NCBI RefSeq assembly: GCF_022809095.1
Contig: NZ_JALAZE010000004.1
Span: 62,001-126,000, forward strand
DNA from: Bacillus kexueae
GTDB lineage: Bacteria > Bacillota > Bacilli > Bacillales > Aeribacillaceae
Direction: 5' to 3'
DNA length: 64,000 nt
Each line of letters begins with the position of its first letter. Position 1 is the first letter of the stretch. Below the pieces are notes generated by a model. It worked only from the letters and a program-made list of their open reading frames with translations. It made no database searches and was not told where the DNA came from. Of the stretch, positions 31,343-41,032 are shown in pieces. The position numbers were made by a program, and so were the translations under genes.

Positions 31343-31369
31343 AAGAAGGAATCAGTCGATTCCCTCTTC
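31343..31369 (-). terminator. Terminator of the speE-speB operon
   Basis: AAGAGGGAATC-gactg-GATTCCTTCTT on the minus strand followed by TTTTT. Confidence 0.85.
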
Positions 31370-31378
31370 ATATTGCAA

Positions 31379-32260
31379 TTATGGACGTTTTTGTACCCAT
31401 CCTAAGATCATTTCACGAATTAATTTACTTGCTGTGTTAGCCGTTTGTTCTGAATGGTCATAAATCGGTGCTACCTCTACTAAGTCTGCTCCGACAACAT
31501 GGATGTCAGAACGGGCAATTTCATGAATGGAAGCAAGTAGCTCCTTTGACGTAATACCGCCTGCATCTACTGTACCTGTCCCCGGTGCATGCGCTGGGTC
31601 TAATACATCGATGTCGATCGTGACATATACCGGTCTTCCCGCAAGCTTAGGTAAGATTTCCTTTAACGGTTCTAACACTTCAAATTTGGCAATGTGCATG
31701 CCGTTTTCTTTCGCCCACTCGAACTCTTCCTTCATGCCTGAACGGATCCCAAATGAATACACGTTTTCCGGTCCGATTAATTCAGCAACTTTTCGAATTG
31801 GCGTGGAGTGAGATAATGGCTCCCCTTCGTATTCCTCACGCAAGTCAGTGTGAGCATCCATATGAATGATCGCTAAGTCCGGATACTTTTTATACATCGC
31901 CTTCATGACAGGCCATGATACAAGATGCTCTCCACCCATTCCAAGTGGAAACTTCCCAGCCTTTAAGACATCATCAACGAACTCTTCAATCATATCAAGA
32001 CTTCTTTGTGCATTTCCGAACGGAAGCGGAATATCCCCTGCATCAAAATATTTTACTTCTTCTAGTTCACGGTCTAAATACGGGCTGTATTCTTCAAGTC
32101 CGATCGATACTTCACGAATACGCGTAGGGCCAAAACGTGAGCCCGGACGGTAGCTTACCGTCCAATCCATTGGCATCCCGTAAATGACCGCTTCGCTTTC
32201 TTCAAAAGAAGGGTGGCTTTTAATAAAAACATTACCAGAATACGCTTCATCAAATCTCAT
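31379..32260 (-). CDS. speB: Agmatinase
   Basis: SpeB hydrolyses agmatine to putrescine and urea. The 293-residue ureohydrolase has the binuclear manganese ligands G-G-E-H, D-A-H-T-D-L-R and D-I-D-V-L-D-P-A, plus the family loop H-A-P-G-T-G-T. Starts at ATG 32260 with GAGGTG upstream. It follows speE by 21 bases in one operon, providing the putrescine used by SpeE. Order speE-speB as in B. subtilis. Confidence 0.96.
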   Translation of the reverse strand: MRFDEAYSGNVFIKSHPSFEESEAVIYGMPMDWTVSYRPGSRFGPTRIREVSIGLEEYSPYLDRELEEVKYFDAGDIPLPFGNAQRSLDMIEEFVDDVLKAGKFPLGMGGEHLVSWPVMKAMYKKYPDLAIIHMDAHTDLREEYEGEPLSHSTPIRKVAELIGPENVYSFGIRSGMKEEFEWAKENGMHIAKFEVLEPLKEILPKLAGRPVYVTIDIDVLDPAHAPGTGTVDAGGITSKELLASIHEIARSDIHVVGADLVEVAPIYDHSEQTANTASKLIREMILGWVQKRP

Positions 32261-32281
32261 GATGTGCTACACCTCATTTCA

Positions 32282-33112
32282 TTACTTTGTTAAATCTTCG
32301 ACGAACTTCGGTAGTACGAATGCCGCTTTATGAATGTCTTTTGTGTAGTATTTCGTGTCAATTTCGTGGAAGCGATCTTCGTTCACATTTAACGGATCAT
32401 GCTTTTTAGATCCTAATGTAAATGTCCATAAACCACTTGGGTACGTTGGGATGTTCGCAATGTAAAGGCGCGTAATCGGGAAGATTTCACGTACATCACG
32501 TTGTACATTTGTAATTAACTCCGGCGTAAACCAAGGGTTGTCTGTTTGCGCAACGAAAATTCCATCTTCTTTTAACGCCTTCGAAATACCTGCATAGAAC
32601 CCTTTCGTAAATAAGTTTACTGCAGGACCAACTGGCTCCGTAGAGTCAACCATAATCACATCATACTCGTTTTCGCTTTGTGCGATATGCATAAATCCAT
32701 CGTCGACTTTTACTTCTACACGTGGATCGTCTAACTGACCTGCAATTTCAGGTAAATATTTTTTCGAATACTCGATTACTTTTCCGTCGATTTCAACGAG
32801 TGTCGCTTTCTTCACACTTGGATGCTTTAATACTTCACGGATAACTCCTCCGTCTCCGCCTCCTACAACGAGTATGTTTTCTGGGTTCGGATGCGTAAAT
32901 AACGGTACGTGTGCAACCATTTCATGATAAACGAACTCATCTTTTTGAGAAGTCATGACCATCCCGTCTAAATAAAGCATATTTCCGAACTCTTCTGTTT
33001 CAACCATTTCTAACTTTTGAAACTCCGTTTGCTCTGTATGTAAAGTGCGCTTAATTTTCATTGTAATTCCAAAGTTTTCTGTTTGCTTTTCTGTATACCA
33101 TAATCCACTCAT
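32282..33112 (-). CDS. speE: Spermidine synthase (polyamine aminopropyltransferase)
   Basis: SpeE transfers an aminopropyl group from decarboxylated S-adenosylmethionine to putrescine. The 276-residue protein has an N-terminal beta domain and a Rossmann methyltransferase-like domain with [14 protein letters not shown] and the active-site loop D-S-T-E-P-V-G-P-A. It is nearly colinear with B. subtilis SpeE (L-W-Y-T-E-K-Q-T at the N terminus). AAAGGAAG precedes the ATG. A second, more divergent paralogue lies at 56592. Confidence 0.96.
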   Translation of the reverse strand: MSGLWYTEKQTENFGITMKIKRTLHTEQTEFQKLEMVETEEFGNMLYLDGMVMTSQKDEFVYHEMVAHVPLFTHPNPENILVVGGGDGGVIREVLKHPSVKKATLVEIDGKVIEYSKKYLPEIAGQLDDPRVEVKVDDGFMHIAQSENEYDVIMVDSTEPVGPAVNLFTKGFYAGISKALKEDGIFVAQTDNPWFTPELITNVQRDVREIFPITRLYIANIPTYPSGLWTFTLGSKKHDPLNVNEDRFHEIDTKYYTKDIHKAAFVLPKFVEDLTK

Positions 33113-33394
33113 GATTTAACTTCCTTTCGCTGGTTATTTTGGCTCTTCACAAAAAGGATTGTTGTTTTCTTCTCGTGTTTCACTATTTTTCCCTACTGTA
33201 GGTTCACAATTCACCATACTTGAATCGCCATGGTGAAACGAAACAATTCAAACCTCAAAAAAAGTATAGTGGAATCTAGCAAAATTGCAAAGAAAAATTT
33301 CATTTTTTCATAGAACGTTGTTTAAAATCAATGCCCGCTACTCATACTAACAACGAGAGTGTTTTTTCATTGAATAAAACAAGGAGTGACCGAG

Positions 33395-35458
33395 ATGGAA
33401 TTAACAACTCCTAAAAAAATAACTGTTAAAACAATCCGAGCGCTATTTTTTATTCATCTTATCGGTTTTATTGTAATGGGGATTGTCCTATCAACCATTC
33501 TCATTTTAGCCAAATTAGAAGGTCCTCCTTCTATATCCGTACCACAATCGACTGTACTCTATGCACAAGATGGTTCGAAAATCGGGGAGACCCACCATGG
33601 ACAGAAACGTTATTGGGTTTCATTAGAAGATATATCCGAACATGTCGTCGAAGCGACCATTGCTGTTGAAGATCGTCATTTTTATGACCATCACGGGTTT
33701 GATTACAAGCGAATTGTTGGGGCGGCCGTTGCCGATTTAAAAGCAATGGCAAAAGTTCAAGGAGCTAGTACAATCACACAGCAATATGCGAGAAACTTGT
33801 ATTTAGAGCATGATAAAACGTGGAAGCGAAAACTGATGGAAGCTTTTTACACGATACGTCTTGAAATGAACTTTGAAAAGGAAGAAATTCTTGAAGGCTA
33901 TTTAAACACGATTTATTACGGGCATGGAGCTTACGGGATTGAAGCAGCGGCGCGCTATTACTTTGATAAACACGCAAGTGAATTAACGATGGAAGAAGCT
34001 ACACTGCTTGCTGGGATTCCAAAGGGGCCAAGCTATTACTCCCCTTATGTTCATTTTGACCGGGCAAAAGATCGACAAGAGCTTATTTTATCGTTAATGG
34101 CAAAAGAGGGGTTTATTACAGAAGAACAAGCCACAAAAGCTGCCAAGCAGGCCATAACATTAAAGGAACAAGAACAAGTAGCAACGGTCAAAATTGCACC
34201 ATACTTTCAAGACATGGTCTTACAGGAATTGAAAGACATATTGAATGTCGATGAGCAGTTTATAGAAACGAAAGGATTACAAGTCTATACAACGATTGAC
34301 CCAAAGCTACAAGAAATAGCCGAACAAACGATGAATTCGGTCATGGACGATAGCTCAGACATCCAGCTTGGTTTCGTTGCGATCGATCCAAAATCAGGGA
34401 AGGTAAGAGCATTAATCGGTGGAAGAGATTATAACGAAAGTCCGTTTAATCGAGCGACGCAAGCGAAGCGCCAGCCAGGTTCTACGATTAAACCACTTTT
34501 GTATTACAAAGCAATTGAAAATGGCTTTACCCCTTCGACCTCTCTTCGAAGCGAGCCGACCACCTTCCGCTATGGAGAACATGAGGAAACGTATGAACCT
34601 AGCAATTACAATGACTATTATGCAAATGAAGAGATTCCTTTAATGCAAGCTTTAGCCCTTTCCGATAATATTTACGCGGTTAAAACACATTTGTTCATGG
34701 GAATGGAGCAATTAGTGAATGCAGGTGAACAATTTGGGATCGAAAGTCCGATTAAGAAGGTGCCTTCCGCTGCATTAGGGACCTCACCGGTAAGCGTGAT
34801 GGAAATGGTTAATGCATACGGCATGTTCGCAAATGGCGGCAAAAAAATTGCTCCGGTTTACATTGAGAGAATTGAAGACGGCGATGGAAATGTTCTTTAT
34901 AAAGAAAATACACGACCAGAAACTGTGTTGGACCCTCAAGCTACATTCGTGACCACGCATATGATGATGGGAATGTTTGATTCAAAGTTAAATGGATACA
35001 CAACGGTTACAGGTCAAAAGATTATGGATTTGTTAACACGACCATATGCGGGAAAATCTGGTTCTACAAAGGCCGACAGTTGGATGATCGGATTTTCTCC
35101 TCAACTCGTTGCCGGCGTTTGGACCGGATATGATAAAGGAAAAACGATCACTTTTGCAACTGAACGATTATACGCCAAACAAATATGGGCACAATTTATG
35201 GAAGAAGCGTTAGAAGATCGGTCGGTTAAACAATTTCGACCACCTAAAGGTGTTGTCGGGGTTTACATTGACCCGTCAAGCGGTTTACTCGCTTCGCCAA
35301 CTTGCCCTGTTGCCCGCTTAACCTATTACGTAGCTGGCACAGAGCCAACCGACTACTGTATCGATCATCTTGAGCATACAGAACAAAAAAAGAACGAAAA
35401 CAAAGAGGAAGAAACAGAAGATCCGTCCTTCCTTGAGAGAATCATTCCATGGTTATAA
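33395..35458 (+). CDS. pbpG: Class A penicillin-binding protein (PBP2d type)
   Basis: A bifunctional transglycosylase-transpeptidase that polymerises and cross-links peptidoglycan; PbpG in B. subtilis acts during spore cortex/germ wall synthesis. The 687-residue protein has a short cytoplasmic tail, one membrane helix (about 20-42), the GT51 domain with E-D-R-H-F-Y-D-H-H-G and Q-G-A-S-T-I-T-Q-Q, and the transpeptidase with S-T-I-K (S-x-x-K), S-D-N and K-S-G. ATG 33395 is used, with AAGGAG 8 bases upstream; GTG 33386 overlaps that site. Location next to ywhD-ywhC supports pbpG. Confidence 0.92.
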   Translation: MELTTPKKITVKTIRALFFIHLIGFIVMGIVLSTILILAKLEGPPSISVPQSTVLYAQDGSKIGETHHGQKRYWVSLEDISEHVVEATIAVEDRHFYDHHGFDYKRIVGAAVADLKAMAKVQGASTITQQYARNLYLEHDKTWKRKLMEAFYTIRLEMNFEKEEILEGYLNTIYYGHGAYGIEAAARYYFDKHASELTMEEATLLAGIPKGPSYYSPYVHFDRAKDRQELILSLMAKEGFITEEQATKAAKQAITLKEQEQVATVKIAPYFQDMVLQELKDILNVDEQFIETKGLQVYTTIDPKLQEIAEQTMNSVMDDSSDIQLGFVAIDPKSGKVRALIGGRDYNESPFNRATQAKRQPGSTIKPLLYYKAIENGFTPSTSLRSEPTTFRYGEHEETYEPSNYNDYYANEEIPLMQALALSDNIYAVKTHLFMGMEQLVNAGEQFGIESPIKKVPSAALGTSPVSVMEMVNAYGMFANGGKKIAPVYIERIEDGDGNVLYKENTRPETVLDPQATFVTTHMMMGMFDSKLNGYTTVTGQKIMDLLTRPYAGKSGSTKADSWMIGFSPQLVAGVWTGYDKGKTITFATERLYAKQIWAQFMEEALEDRSVKQFRPPKGVVGVYIDPSSGLLASPTCPVARLTYYVAGTEPTDYCIDHLEHTEQKKNENKEEETEDPSFLERIIPWL

Positions 35459-35460
35459 AT

Positions 35461-35665
35461 AAGGCTGTTTTCGTACACATTGTTGCTAAACGAAAGGCGA
35501 CTCCAGAATAGTACGCTTCGAGACGACTATCCAGCGGCGTACGAACGAGAGACTGTCCTGCATTGAGATAAAGGAAATACTGCGAATATATTGAGCAGAT
35601 ATCAATGAGTCGTTCGCTAGACGCTAGGACAGATTGGGTTACGGAAAGCGCCCGCCTTTCTCATT
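35461..35665. repeat. Intergenic repeat family 2, longest copy
   Basis: Begins AAGGCTGTTTTCGTAC, then GAAAGGCGACTCC and a GC-rich irregular stretch ending in GCGCCCGCC. Shares GCTGTTT and GCGACTCC with 42061-42120. It lies between pbpG and its terminator. Looks like a decayed palindromic or MITE-like element. Confidence 0.6.
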
Positions 35666-35703
35666 TAATGGTCTAACCTTTTAGATAAGGGCTAGAAATA
35701 ATA

Positions 35704-35745
35704 AACCACGCTTTATCCTACAATACCGTAAGGAAAAGCGTGGTT
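35704..35745 (+). terminator. Terminator after pbpG
   Basis: AACCACGCTTTATCC and GGAAAAGCGTGGTT form a 14-15 bp stem with a 13-base loop, followed by TTTTA. A 245-base gap with the repeat separates it from the pbpG stop. Confidence 0.85.
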
Positions 35746-35891
35746 TTTTAGCGCTGTAGCCCTCTTTTTCGTAAAAATGAAAATCCCCGGCCGAAACCGA
35801 GGAATTCCATGTCCTAGTTTTATAACGTTAATTTTAGTCTACTCATTTTTTCAAAAAATCACAATCGTTTCACGATTTGTTCACAATTTCG

Positions 35892-36398
35892 TCACACACG
35901 AAGACCTTCTTTTAATTCCTCACTTGAAAGATTCCACATGTTCTCATCGTGAGACTTTAAGAAGTTTGCCAACACTTCTTTCGATTTATCGTCCATATGG
36001 TCCACCATAATTTTACGCTTCAATGATTTATCCATTTTATTGACATGTTCAGGTAGTGATTTATAACCTCTACGTGCTTCTTTATCAACAGTCATTTCAC
36101 ATGCAGTAACACCTGCGTAATAAGGTCCCTCTTCTTTACGGTCAATTGTTACCCAAACGAGCCAATACGGCTTTCCGTTTGGTACTTCTTCTTTGTTCGG
36201 AATGAATTTAATGCCACGTTCAACTTGACTTCGTGCATGCATTGCGCCGATATCAACAAACGCTTCTCCTTCTTCGATATCAACGAATACAGGTGAAACA
36301 TTATCTAAGCTTAATGCTCCAATCCCATAGCTTTTATGTCCGTCAGTCGGATCATTTTTAATAATGTTAAAGCCAATGCTTTTTTTCTTATTTTCCAT
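35892..36398 (-). CDS. ywhD: YwhD family protein
   Basis: A 168-residue conserved protein of unknown role, found in this locus across Bacillus. It has no signal peptide or membrane helix. Recognisable family segments are I-G-A-L-S-L-D-N-V-S-P-V and W-V-T-I-D-R-K-E-E-G-P-Y-Y-A-G. AGGAGG precedes the ATG. It follows ywhC by 53 bases, so ywhC and ywhD likely share a transcript. Confidence 0.88.
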   Translation of the reverse strand: MENKKKSIGFNIIKNDPTDGHKSYGIGALSLDNVSPVFVDIEEGEAFVDIGAMHARSQVERGIKFIPNKEEVPNGKPYWLVWVTIDRKEEGPYYAGVTACEMTVDKEARRGYKSLPEHVNKMDKSLKRKIMVDHMDDKSKEVLANFLKSHDENMWNLSSEELKEGLRV

Positions 36399-36451
36399 TG
36401 CGAAAACCTCCTATGAAACAACATCAGTCTCGGTCCAACACTTCTTTTATC

Positions 36452-37111
36452 CTATGTAAAAAACGGTTGTAAGATTATCCGAAATAAGGTAAGTGTCGTT
36501 TCTTGTCCAACTGTAAATATTGGATATATGATATAACGATCAAGTGGTGTGAAAACAATGATTAAGAAAATTAATACTCCGTAGCTCTCAAACTGCGTGA
36601 GCTTTGGACGAATATGTGTTGGTGCTAAATCCTCAATAATACGGTACCCATCCAATGGTGGAAAAGGTAAAAGGTTAAAAAGAAACAGCACAATATTTAA
36701 GGAAACAAAAATTCGGAAGAATTGTTGAATTGTGGCCCCTATTTCCGTAAGGGTTGCTCCACCATAAAGCATCCAAAGATTAAAAAACAAATACCCAACA
36801 AACGCAAGCAATAAATTGCTGATTGGACCCGCTAACGATACGGAGATTCCAGCCAGACGAGGTTTCTTAAAAAAGAAGCGATTCACAGGTACGGGCTTTG
36901 CCCATCCAAATCCAGCAATAAAGATTAAAATCGTTCCAAAAGGGTCTAAATGCGAAAGTGGATTTAACGTCAATCTCCCCTGATTCTTCGCTGTTTCATC
37001 TCCAAACTTATACGCTACGTATGCATGAGCAAATTCATGCACCGTAAACGCAATCACGAGCGACACAATTACGTGCGGAATTACCGATAAATCATAATGT
37101 AAAAAAGGCAA
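36452..37111 (-). CDS. ywhC: Site-2 protease family membrane metalloprotease YwhC
   Basis: An intramembrane zinc protease of the rhomboid-unlike S2P (M50) family; substrates unknown. The roughly 220-residue protein has the zinc motif H-E-F-A-H in an early membrane helix (about 30), and the third ligand in N-L-L-P-F-P-P-L-D-G (about 165), with about five membrane helices. The start is uncertain: an ATG at 37126 has no ribosome binding site, whereas the TTG at 37111 follows GGGAGG by 7 bases, so I use the latter. Divergent from ywhB. Confidence 0.85.
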   Translation of the reverse strand: MPFLHYDLSVIPHVIVSLVIAFTVHEFAHAYVAYKFGDETAKNQGRLTLNPLSHLDPFGTILIFIAGFGWAKPVPVNRFFFKKPRLAGISVSLAGPISNLLLAFVGYLFFNLWMLYGGATLTEIGATIQQFFRIFVSLNIVLFLFNLLPFPPLDGYRIIEDLAPTHIRPKLTQFESYGVLIFLIIVFTPLDRYIIYPIFTVGQETTLTLFRIILQPFFT

Positions 37112-37206
37112 CGGTAAGCCTCCCATCTCTACAAATCATCCTGAATCCAGTATACTATATTTTAAAGATGAATTACATTTCGATCCAGAGAAAGGAGCAA
37201 CGTTCA

Positions 37207-37392
37207 ATGCCTTATGTTACCGTAAAGATGCTCGAAGGTCGATCTGAAGAGCAGAAAAAAGCACTCGTTGAAAAAGTCACAGCCGCAGTAAGCGAAACAA
37301 CAGGAGCCCCTGCTGAAAAAATCGTTGTCTTCATCGAAGAAATGAGCAAAAACCACTATGCCGTTGGTGGAAAACGATTAAGTGATGAGTAA
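37207..37392 (+). CDS. ywhB: 4-oxalocrotonate tautomerase family enzyme YwhB
   Basis: A 61-residue tautomerase. After Met removal the N-terminal proline (M-P-Y-V-T-V-K-M) is the catalytic base. The sequence also has the usual V-F-I-E-E-M and N-H-Y-A-V-G-G. ATG 37207 is fixed by AAGGAG 9 bases upstream and by the Pro-1 requirement; an earlier in-frame start at 37168 would remove it. YwhB of B. subtilis tautomerises 2-hydroxymuconate in vitro; the physiological substrate is unknown. Confidence 0.93.
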   Translation: MPYVTVKMLEGRSEEQKKALVEKVTAAVSETTGAPAEKIVVFIEEMSKNHYAVGGKRLSDE

Positions 37393-37460
37393 GTTTGTAA
37401 GAACGGGAGACTGACCTCCGTTCGCTAAGCGCTAGAAAGCTAAACTAGAATCACAACCAA

Positions 37461-37497
37461 AAGAAAGGGGCTGTTCAATACGTACAGCCCCTTTCTT
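37461..37497. terminator. Terminator after ywhB (bidirectional)
   Basis: AAGAAAGGGGCTGT, a 9-base loop, ACAGCCCCTTTCTT: a 14-bp perfect stem. Convergent genes ywhB and ywgA flank it. The GGGGCTGT stem recurs in the terminator at 55559. Confidence 0.8.
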
Positions 37498-37514
37498 CGT
37501 AAATTCTGTATAAT

Positions 37515-37575
37515 GGTCATTTCCGTGGATTCTACGGCTCGTGCTGTTCTCGCTCGAGACGCAGGCACCTTTTTA
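37515..37575. repeat. Decayed copy of intergenic repeat family 2
   Basis: TCTACGGCTCGTGCTGTTCTCGC then GAGACGCAGGCACC; same core as 5428-5478 and 40890-40925. Confidence 0.45.
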
Positions 37576-37587
37576 GCATTAAAATCC

Positions 37588-38094
37588 TTAAGATGCAGCT
37601 ACATTTCGAAGCTGTTCAATGTATGAAAAAGCTTCTTCAACTTCTTCTTCTGTATAACGTTGTTTACTTTTTAACGTAAACACTTTTTCCTTAATTTCGT
37701 CTTTAGATAAATCTTCAAAATATAAAACCGTCGACACTAGCTCTAAAAAGCGAGCTGGCTTTTCATTTAATTCATTCATACACTCAGAAAGATACGGCAT
37801 GTCCAACTCAAAATTGGTTAAAAATTGTTCGCCTGCCTCAGTTAAGGAATATCGGTATTGAAAATACCCACCTTTTTTCTCTTTCACCTCTTCAATAAAC
37901 CCTAGGTTATACAATTCTTCTACTCTTAATGTTAACTCTTCTGAGTACGGGCCGAAAAAATGGAAGTTATATTTCTCGTAAAAAGGGAATTTCAATTTTT
38001 TCGCGATATATATGATTTTTTGTAATTTTTTTCGTCCGATAATTTCACCCGAGACCGCAAATACCTTCATCAGTTTAGCATGTTCTTTTAACAC
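37588..38094 (-). CDS. ywgA: YwgA family protein (winged-helix-like)
   Basis: A 168-residue cytosolic protein of unknown function, closely like B. subtilis YwgA. The first 60 residues (G-R-K-K-L-Q-K-I-I-Y-I-A-K-K-L) recall the SocA/antitoxin-like domain seen in proteins that bind regulators; this is a loose similarity. G-P-Y-S-E-E-L and K-G-G-Y-F-Q-Y-R-Y follow. Starts with GTG 38094; AGGAG is 10 bases upstream. It follows ywfO by 35 bases and is likely in its operon. Confidence 0.85.
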   Translation of the reverse strand: MLKEHAKLMKVFAVSGEIIGRKKLQKIIYIAKKLKFPFYEKYNFHFFGPYSEELTLRVEELYNLGFIEEVKEKKGGYFQYRYSLTEAGEQFLTNFELDMPYLSECMNELNEKPARFLELVSTVLYFEDLSKDEIKEKVFTLKSKQRYTEEEVEEAFSYIEQLRNVAAS

Positions 38095-38129
38095 ACCCCG
38101 TCATCTCCTCACACAAGTATTGCTCCGCT

Positions 38130-39437
38130 CTATCTATCTAATTGTAAAAGTTCAATAATCTTCTTTTTCGTATTTCGCTTTGTAGACCAATCGAACAAGA
38201 AGTCTTGAGGATAATACAACTTATGATCGGTTCTACGCTTACCTGAAACCGCATCGACAATATCGGATTCTCGCGATAATTCGCGAATTTCACCATTTGG
38301 CATTAAAAGGTGTATCGGTAATCGCTCTTCTTCTTCACCAGGACGGTAAAAATCGTACGGTAAATCGGAAGAAGAATCGACGACTAAATAATATTCTGGA
38401 TCCAGCCCAGCTTTTTTGAAAAGCGTGGTTAATTCCATCAGTTTCATCATTTGTTCATTGGATGGATTAAACTCAACGTATTTAAATAAATTTCGGTTCA
38501 TAAATCGTTTGCATAAGTCGCTTAAAATCGGATCATCCTCGTTTTGCCACGTTTGAAAATAGAACATAATGACAGACTCGTCCAATTGTAAGTAATCTTC
38601 AAGGGTGACTTCTCCGCTAAAAATGGAGTAAAAATGAATTGGTTTGAATTTGAATTCGTAGTTTCTTTCATATAATGCTTTGGCTCTATGGAGGATTTTC
38701 GTTAAGATGACTTCTGCACTTCGCGTGACAGGATGAAAATAAACTTGCCAATACATTTGATAGCGACTCATAATGTAATCTTCTACGGCGTGCATACCGC
38801 TATGCTTCATGACAACTTGATCTTCTCGCGGTCGCATGACACGTAAAATTCGCTCCATGTCAAAATGACCATAGCTCACACCCGTGTAAAAGGCGTCCCG
38901 TTGTAAATAATCCATTCGATCGGCATCGATCTGGCTTGAAATTAAACTAATGACCTGTTTGTTGGCATACGTTTTCGCAATCACTTCGGTCACTTTTTTC
39001 GGAAAGTCCGGACTCACTTTTGATAGTACGCGATTAATTTCCGTATTGCCTAAAATAATTGCTTGCGTAAATTCTTCATGATCAAGGTGAAACACCTTTT
39101 CAAATGAATGTGAAAACGGCCCATGACCTAAATCATGTAATAACGCAGCACATAAGCTTAATAATCGCTCATCTTGATTCCATTCCGGACGATCGCGAAA
39201 CACATCATCGACAATTCGCCGTACAATTTCGTACACCCCAAGCGAATGGTTAAACCGACTATGCTCGGCACCATGAAACGTAAAAAATGTCGTTCCCAAC
39301 TGGCGAATTCGACGAAGCCGTTGAAATTCTTTCGTTCCGATTAAATCCCAAATCACTCGATCACGAACATGAATATACCGATGAACTGGATCTTTAAACA
39401 CCTTTTCTTCCGACAATTTCTCATCCCGATACGCCAT
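38130..39437 (-). CDS. ywfO: HD-domain phosphohydrolase YwfO
   Basis: A 435-residue HD hydrolase. The metal motifs are H-S-R-F-N-H (about 60), H-D-L-G-H (about 105) and a later D in S-Q-I-D-A-D-R-M-D-Y. A homologue in Enterococcus faecalis was shown to be a dNTP triphosphohydrolase, so a nucleotide-pool role is plausible. Start 39437 (M-A-Y-R-D-E-K-L) follows GAGGGAATGAT; 39461 is an upstream alternative. Nearly colinear with B. subtilis YwfO. Confidence 0.92.
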   Translation of the reverse strand: MAYRDEKLSEEKVFKDPVHRYIHVRDRVIWDLIGTKEFQRLRRIRQLGTTFFTFHGAEHSRFNHSLGVYEIVRRIVDDVFRDRPEWNQDERLLSLCAALLHDLGHGPFSHSFEKVFHLDHEEFTQAIILGNTEINRVLSKVSPDFPKKVTEVIAKTYANKQVISLISSQIDADRMDYLQRDAFYTGVSYGHFDMERILRVMRPREDQVVMKHSGMHAVEDYIMSRYQMYWQVYFHPVTRSAEVILTKILHRAKALYERNYEFKFKPIHFYSIFSGEVTLEDYLQLDESVIMFYFQTWQNEDDPILSDLCKRFMNRNLFKYVEFNPSNEQMMKLMELTTLFKKAGLDPEYYLVVDSSSDLPYDFYRPGEEEERLPIHLLMPNGEIRELSRESDIVDAVSGKRRTDHKLYYPQDFLFDWSTKRNTKKKIIELLQLDR

Positions 39438-39534
39438 ATCATTCCCTCTTCCTTTAGACATAGTTCCATTATATCGATTTTATTTCGACATAGATAGCCA
39501 AAATCTTCTAATTATTCCAACCAAATAGAAGAAA

Positions 39535-39569
39535 AAAATCACCAGTAAAGGGATACTCCTGGTGATTTT
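39535..39569 (-). terminator. Terminator of the DUF1450 gene
   Basis: AAAATCACCAG and CTGGTGATTTT form an 11-bp stem followed by TTT on the minus strand. The right arm touches the stop codon. Confidence 0.8.
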
Positions 39570-39793
39570 TATTTACACAGTTTCTTTTCAATCTTTTCAA
39601 TTAACTCATCTTCTGTCGGTGCAGAGATGGGACGATTATTGACAAATGCGAATGATTTTTTTCGGCCTGGACCACAATAAGATTGACAGCCAATATCCAC
39701 TTTCGCATTAGGATCTATCTTTTCCAAACGAGGTAATAACGTTTTTAAATTTGTCGCCTGGCAATCGTCACAAACACGGAACTCATTTGCCAT
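39569..39793 (-). CDS. DUF1450 (YuzB-like) small protein
   Basis: A 74-residue protein with paired cysteines C-D-D-C near the N terminus and G-C-Q-S-Y-C-G-P-G in the middle. This is the thioredoxin-like/ferredoxin-like small-cysteine pattern of the YuzB/DUF1450 family, probably metal- or redox-related, role unknown. I start at ATG 39793 (M-A-N-E-F-R-V-C); the upstream ATG pair at 39817/39814 adds residues not typical of the family, and no good ribosome binding site decides it. Confidence 0.8.
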   Translation of the reverse strand: MANEFRVCDDCQATNLKTLLPRLEKIDPNAKVDIGCQSYCGPGRKKSFAFVNNRPISAPTEDELIEKIEKKLCK

Positions 39794-39930
39794 GATTGTA
39801 TACAACCCTTTCATCATTGTTCATACTCTCGGGTATTTTACCGTTAAATTGAACGCAAATCAAGTCATGCGTACAATCTTCTAATTATTGTCTTTTTTTC
39901 CTAGTTTCCATTTAAAAGTTTACTATCCTT

Positions 39931-39960
39931 GTATAAAAATGAGCAAAATGGGAAACATAA
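39931..39960 (+). promoter_or_regulatory. Forespore (sigma-F/G-like) promoter of rsfA
   Basis: GTATA (39931-39935), 15 bases, GGAAACATAA (39951-39960). This fits the sigma-F/sigma-G pattern GYATA - N15 - GGnnAnAnTW except for one position in the -10. RsfA is a forespore gene in B. subtilis. Confidence 0.55.
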
Positions 39961-40020
39961 AAGTAAGAGAAACCTATGTAGCACTAGCCTCTATCAGTTT
40001 TGATTAAGGGAGTTGAGATC

Positions 40021-40737
40021 ATGAAAAAACGACAAGATGCTTGGTCTGAAGAAAACGACTTATTACTAGCAGAAACCGTTCTTCGCCACGTGCGAGAGGG
40101 AAGTACACAGCTAAATGCCTTTGAGGAAGTTGGGGACAAGCTCAATCGAACATCTGCCGCATGCGGATTCCGTTGGAACGCTGTCGTGCGACATAACTAT
40201 GAAAAAGCGTTGCAACTAGCGAAAAAACAGCGAAAACAAAAAATGCGTGCAATGGGAAAAGGACAACCTGCAAAAAAACGACTATTATATACCCCTCCTG
40301 AACCAAGTTTACCAGATGTTGAAATGGCTACGGAAGAACCTGTACACTACGAAAATCAGGAACAAGAATTCTATCCATCTATGCCGGTCATGGAAACTGA
40401 ACAAGTAATGACACCTACATCTAAAGAGCTTACCATGGAGGATGTCGTCCATTTCTTAAAAAACTACAACCTTCAAGTATCCGAACGTTCTGCGATTGCC
40501 CAGGAGAACGAACGGTTAAAACAGGAAATTGACGGGTTGCGCCGAGAAAATAAAGAATTAGAGACAAAGATTGCTAAATTAGAACAAGATGCCATCACGG
40601 TGCAAGAAGACTATGAAACGTTAATGAAAATTATGAATCGTGCACGTAAATTCGTCCTTTTTGAAGATGACGATGAGCGTTCTGCTACCAAATTTAAAAT
40701 GGACCGAAATGGTAATTTAGAAAAAATAGCTGAATAA
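40021..40737 (+). CDS. rsfA: Prespore-specific regulator RsfA
   Basis: RsfA tunes sigma-F-dependent transcription in the forespore. The 238-residue protein has an N-terminal Myb/SANT-like DNA-binding domain (about 1-65: [11 protein letters not shown], then [10 protein letters not shown]), an acidic linker and a C-terminal coiled coil (about 150-205). ATG 40021 follows AGGGAG by 8 bases. A forespore-type promoter lies 60-90 bases upstream and a terminator follows. Same neighbourhood as in B. subtilis. Confidence 0.93.
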   Translation: MKKRQDAWSEENDLLLAETVLRHVREGSTQLNAFEEVGDKLNRTSAACGFRWNAVVRHNYEKALQLAKKQRKQKMRAMGKGQPAKKRLLYTPPEPSLPDVEMATEEPVHYENQEQEFYPSMPVMETEQVMTPTSKELTMEDVVHFLKNYNLQVSERSAIAQENERLKQEIDGLRRENKELETKIAKLEQDAITVQEDYETLMKIMNRARKFVLFEDDDERSATKFKMDRNGNLEKIAE

Positions 40738-40745
40738 TAGACTTA

Positions 40746-40785
40746 AACCAGCATATGATGATGACTTCGTCACCACATGCTGGTT
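40746..40785 (+). terminator. Terminator of rsfA
   Basis: AACCAGCATATG pairs with CATGCTGGTT around an inner GATGAcTTCGTC hairpin, followed by TTTTTA. Confidence 0.85.
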
Positions 40786-40811
40786 TTTTAATGGACTGAT
40801 TTCGAAAACGA

Positions 40812-40831
40812 GGCTGTTCAAAAGAACAGCC
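40812..40831 (-). terminator. Hairpin downstream of lipL
   Basis: GGCTGTTC-ttttGAACAGCC read on either strand; on the minus strand it is followed by TCGTTTTCG. It may be a weak terminator for lipL and overlaps the repeat-family-2 region. Confidence 0.4.
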
Positions 40832-40844
40832 CTATTTTATCGTA

Positions 40845-40930
40845 AATTAAAATTCAGTGGCGGACACTTGCTCAAGGAAGGACTGTCTAGTTACGGCTCG
40901 TTCTGTCCTTTTAGCTTAAACCAATCCCAA
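40845..40930. repeat. Decayed copy of intergenic repeat family 2
   Basis: GTGGCGGACAC then GTTACGGCTCGTTCTGTCC, matching the cores at 5428 and 37515. Confidence 0.45.
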
Positions 40931-41032
40931 TTGGAGAAAATGGGAGCTACCTTTCACTCCTTATTCCATTTTTGGATTTATTAGCCAACCCCCATCGCAA
41001 CTGGTTTTATTCTCGCCTCTTGCCAATAAATA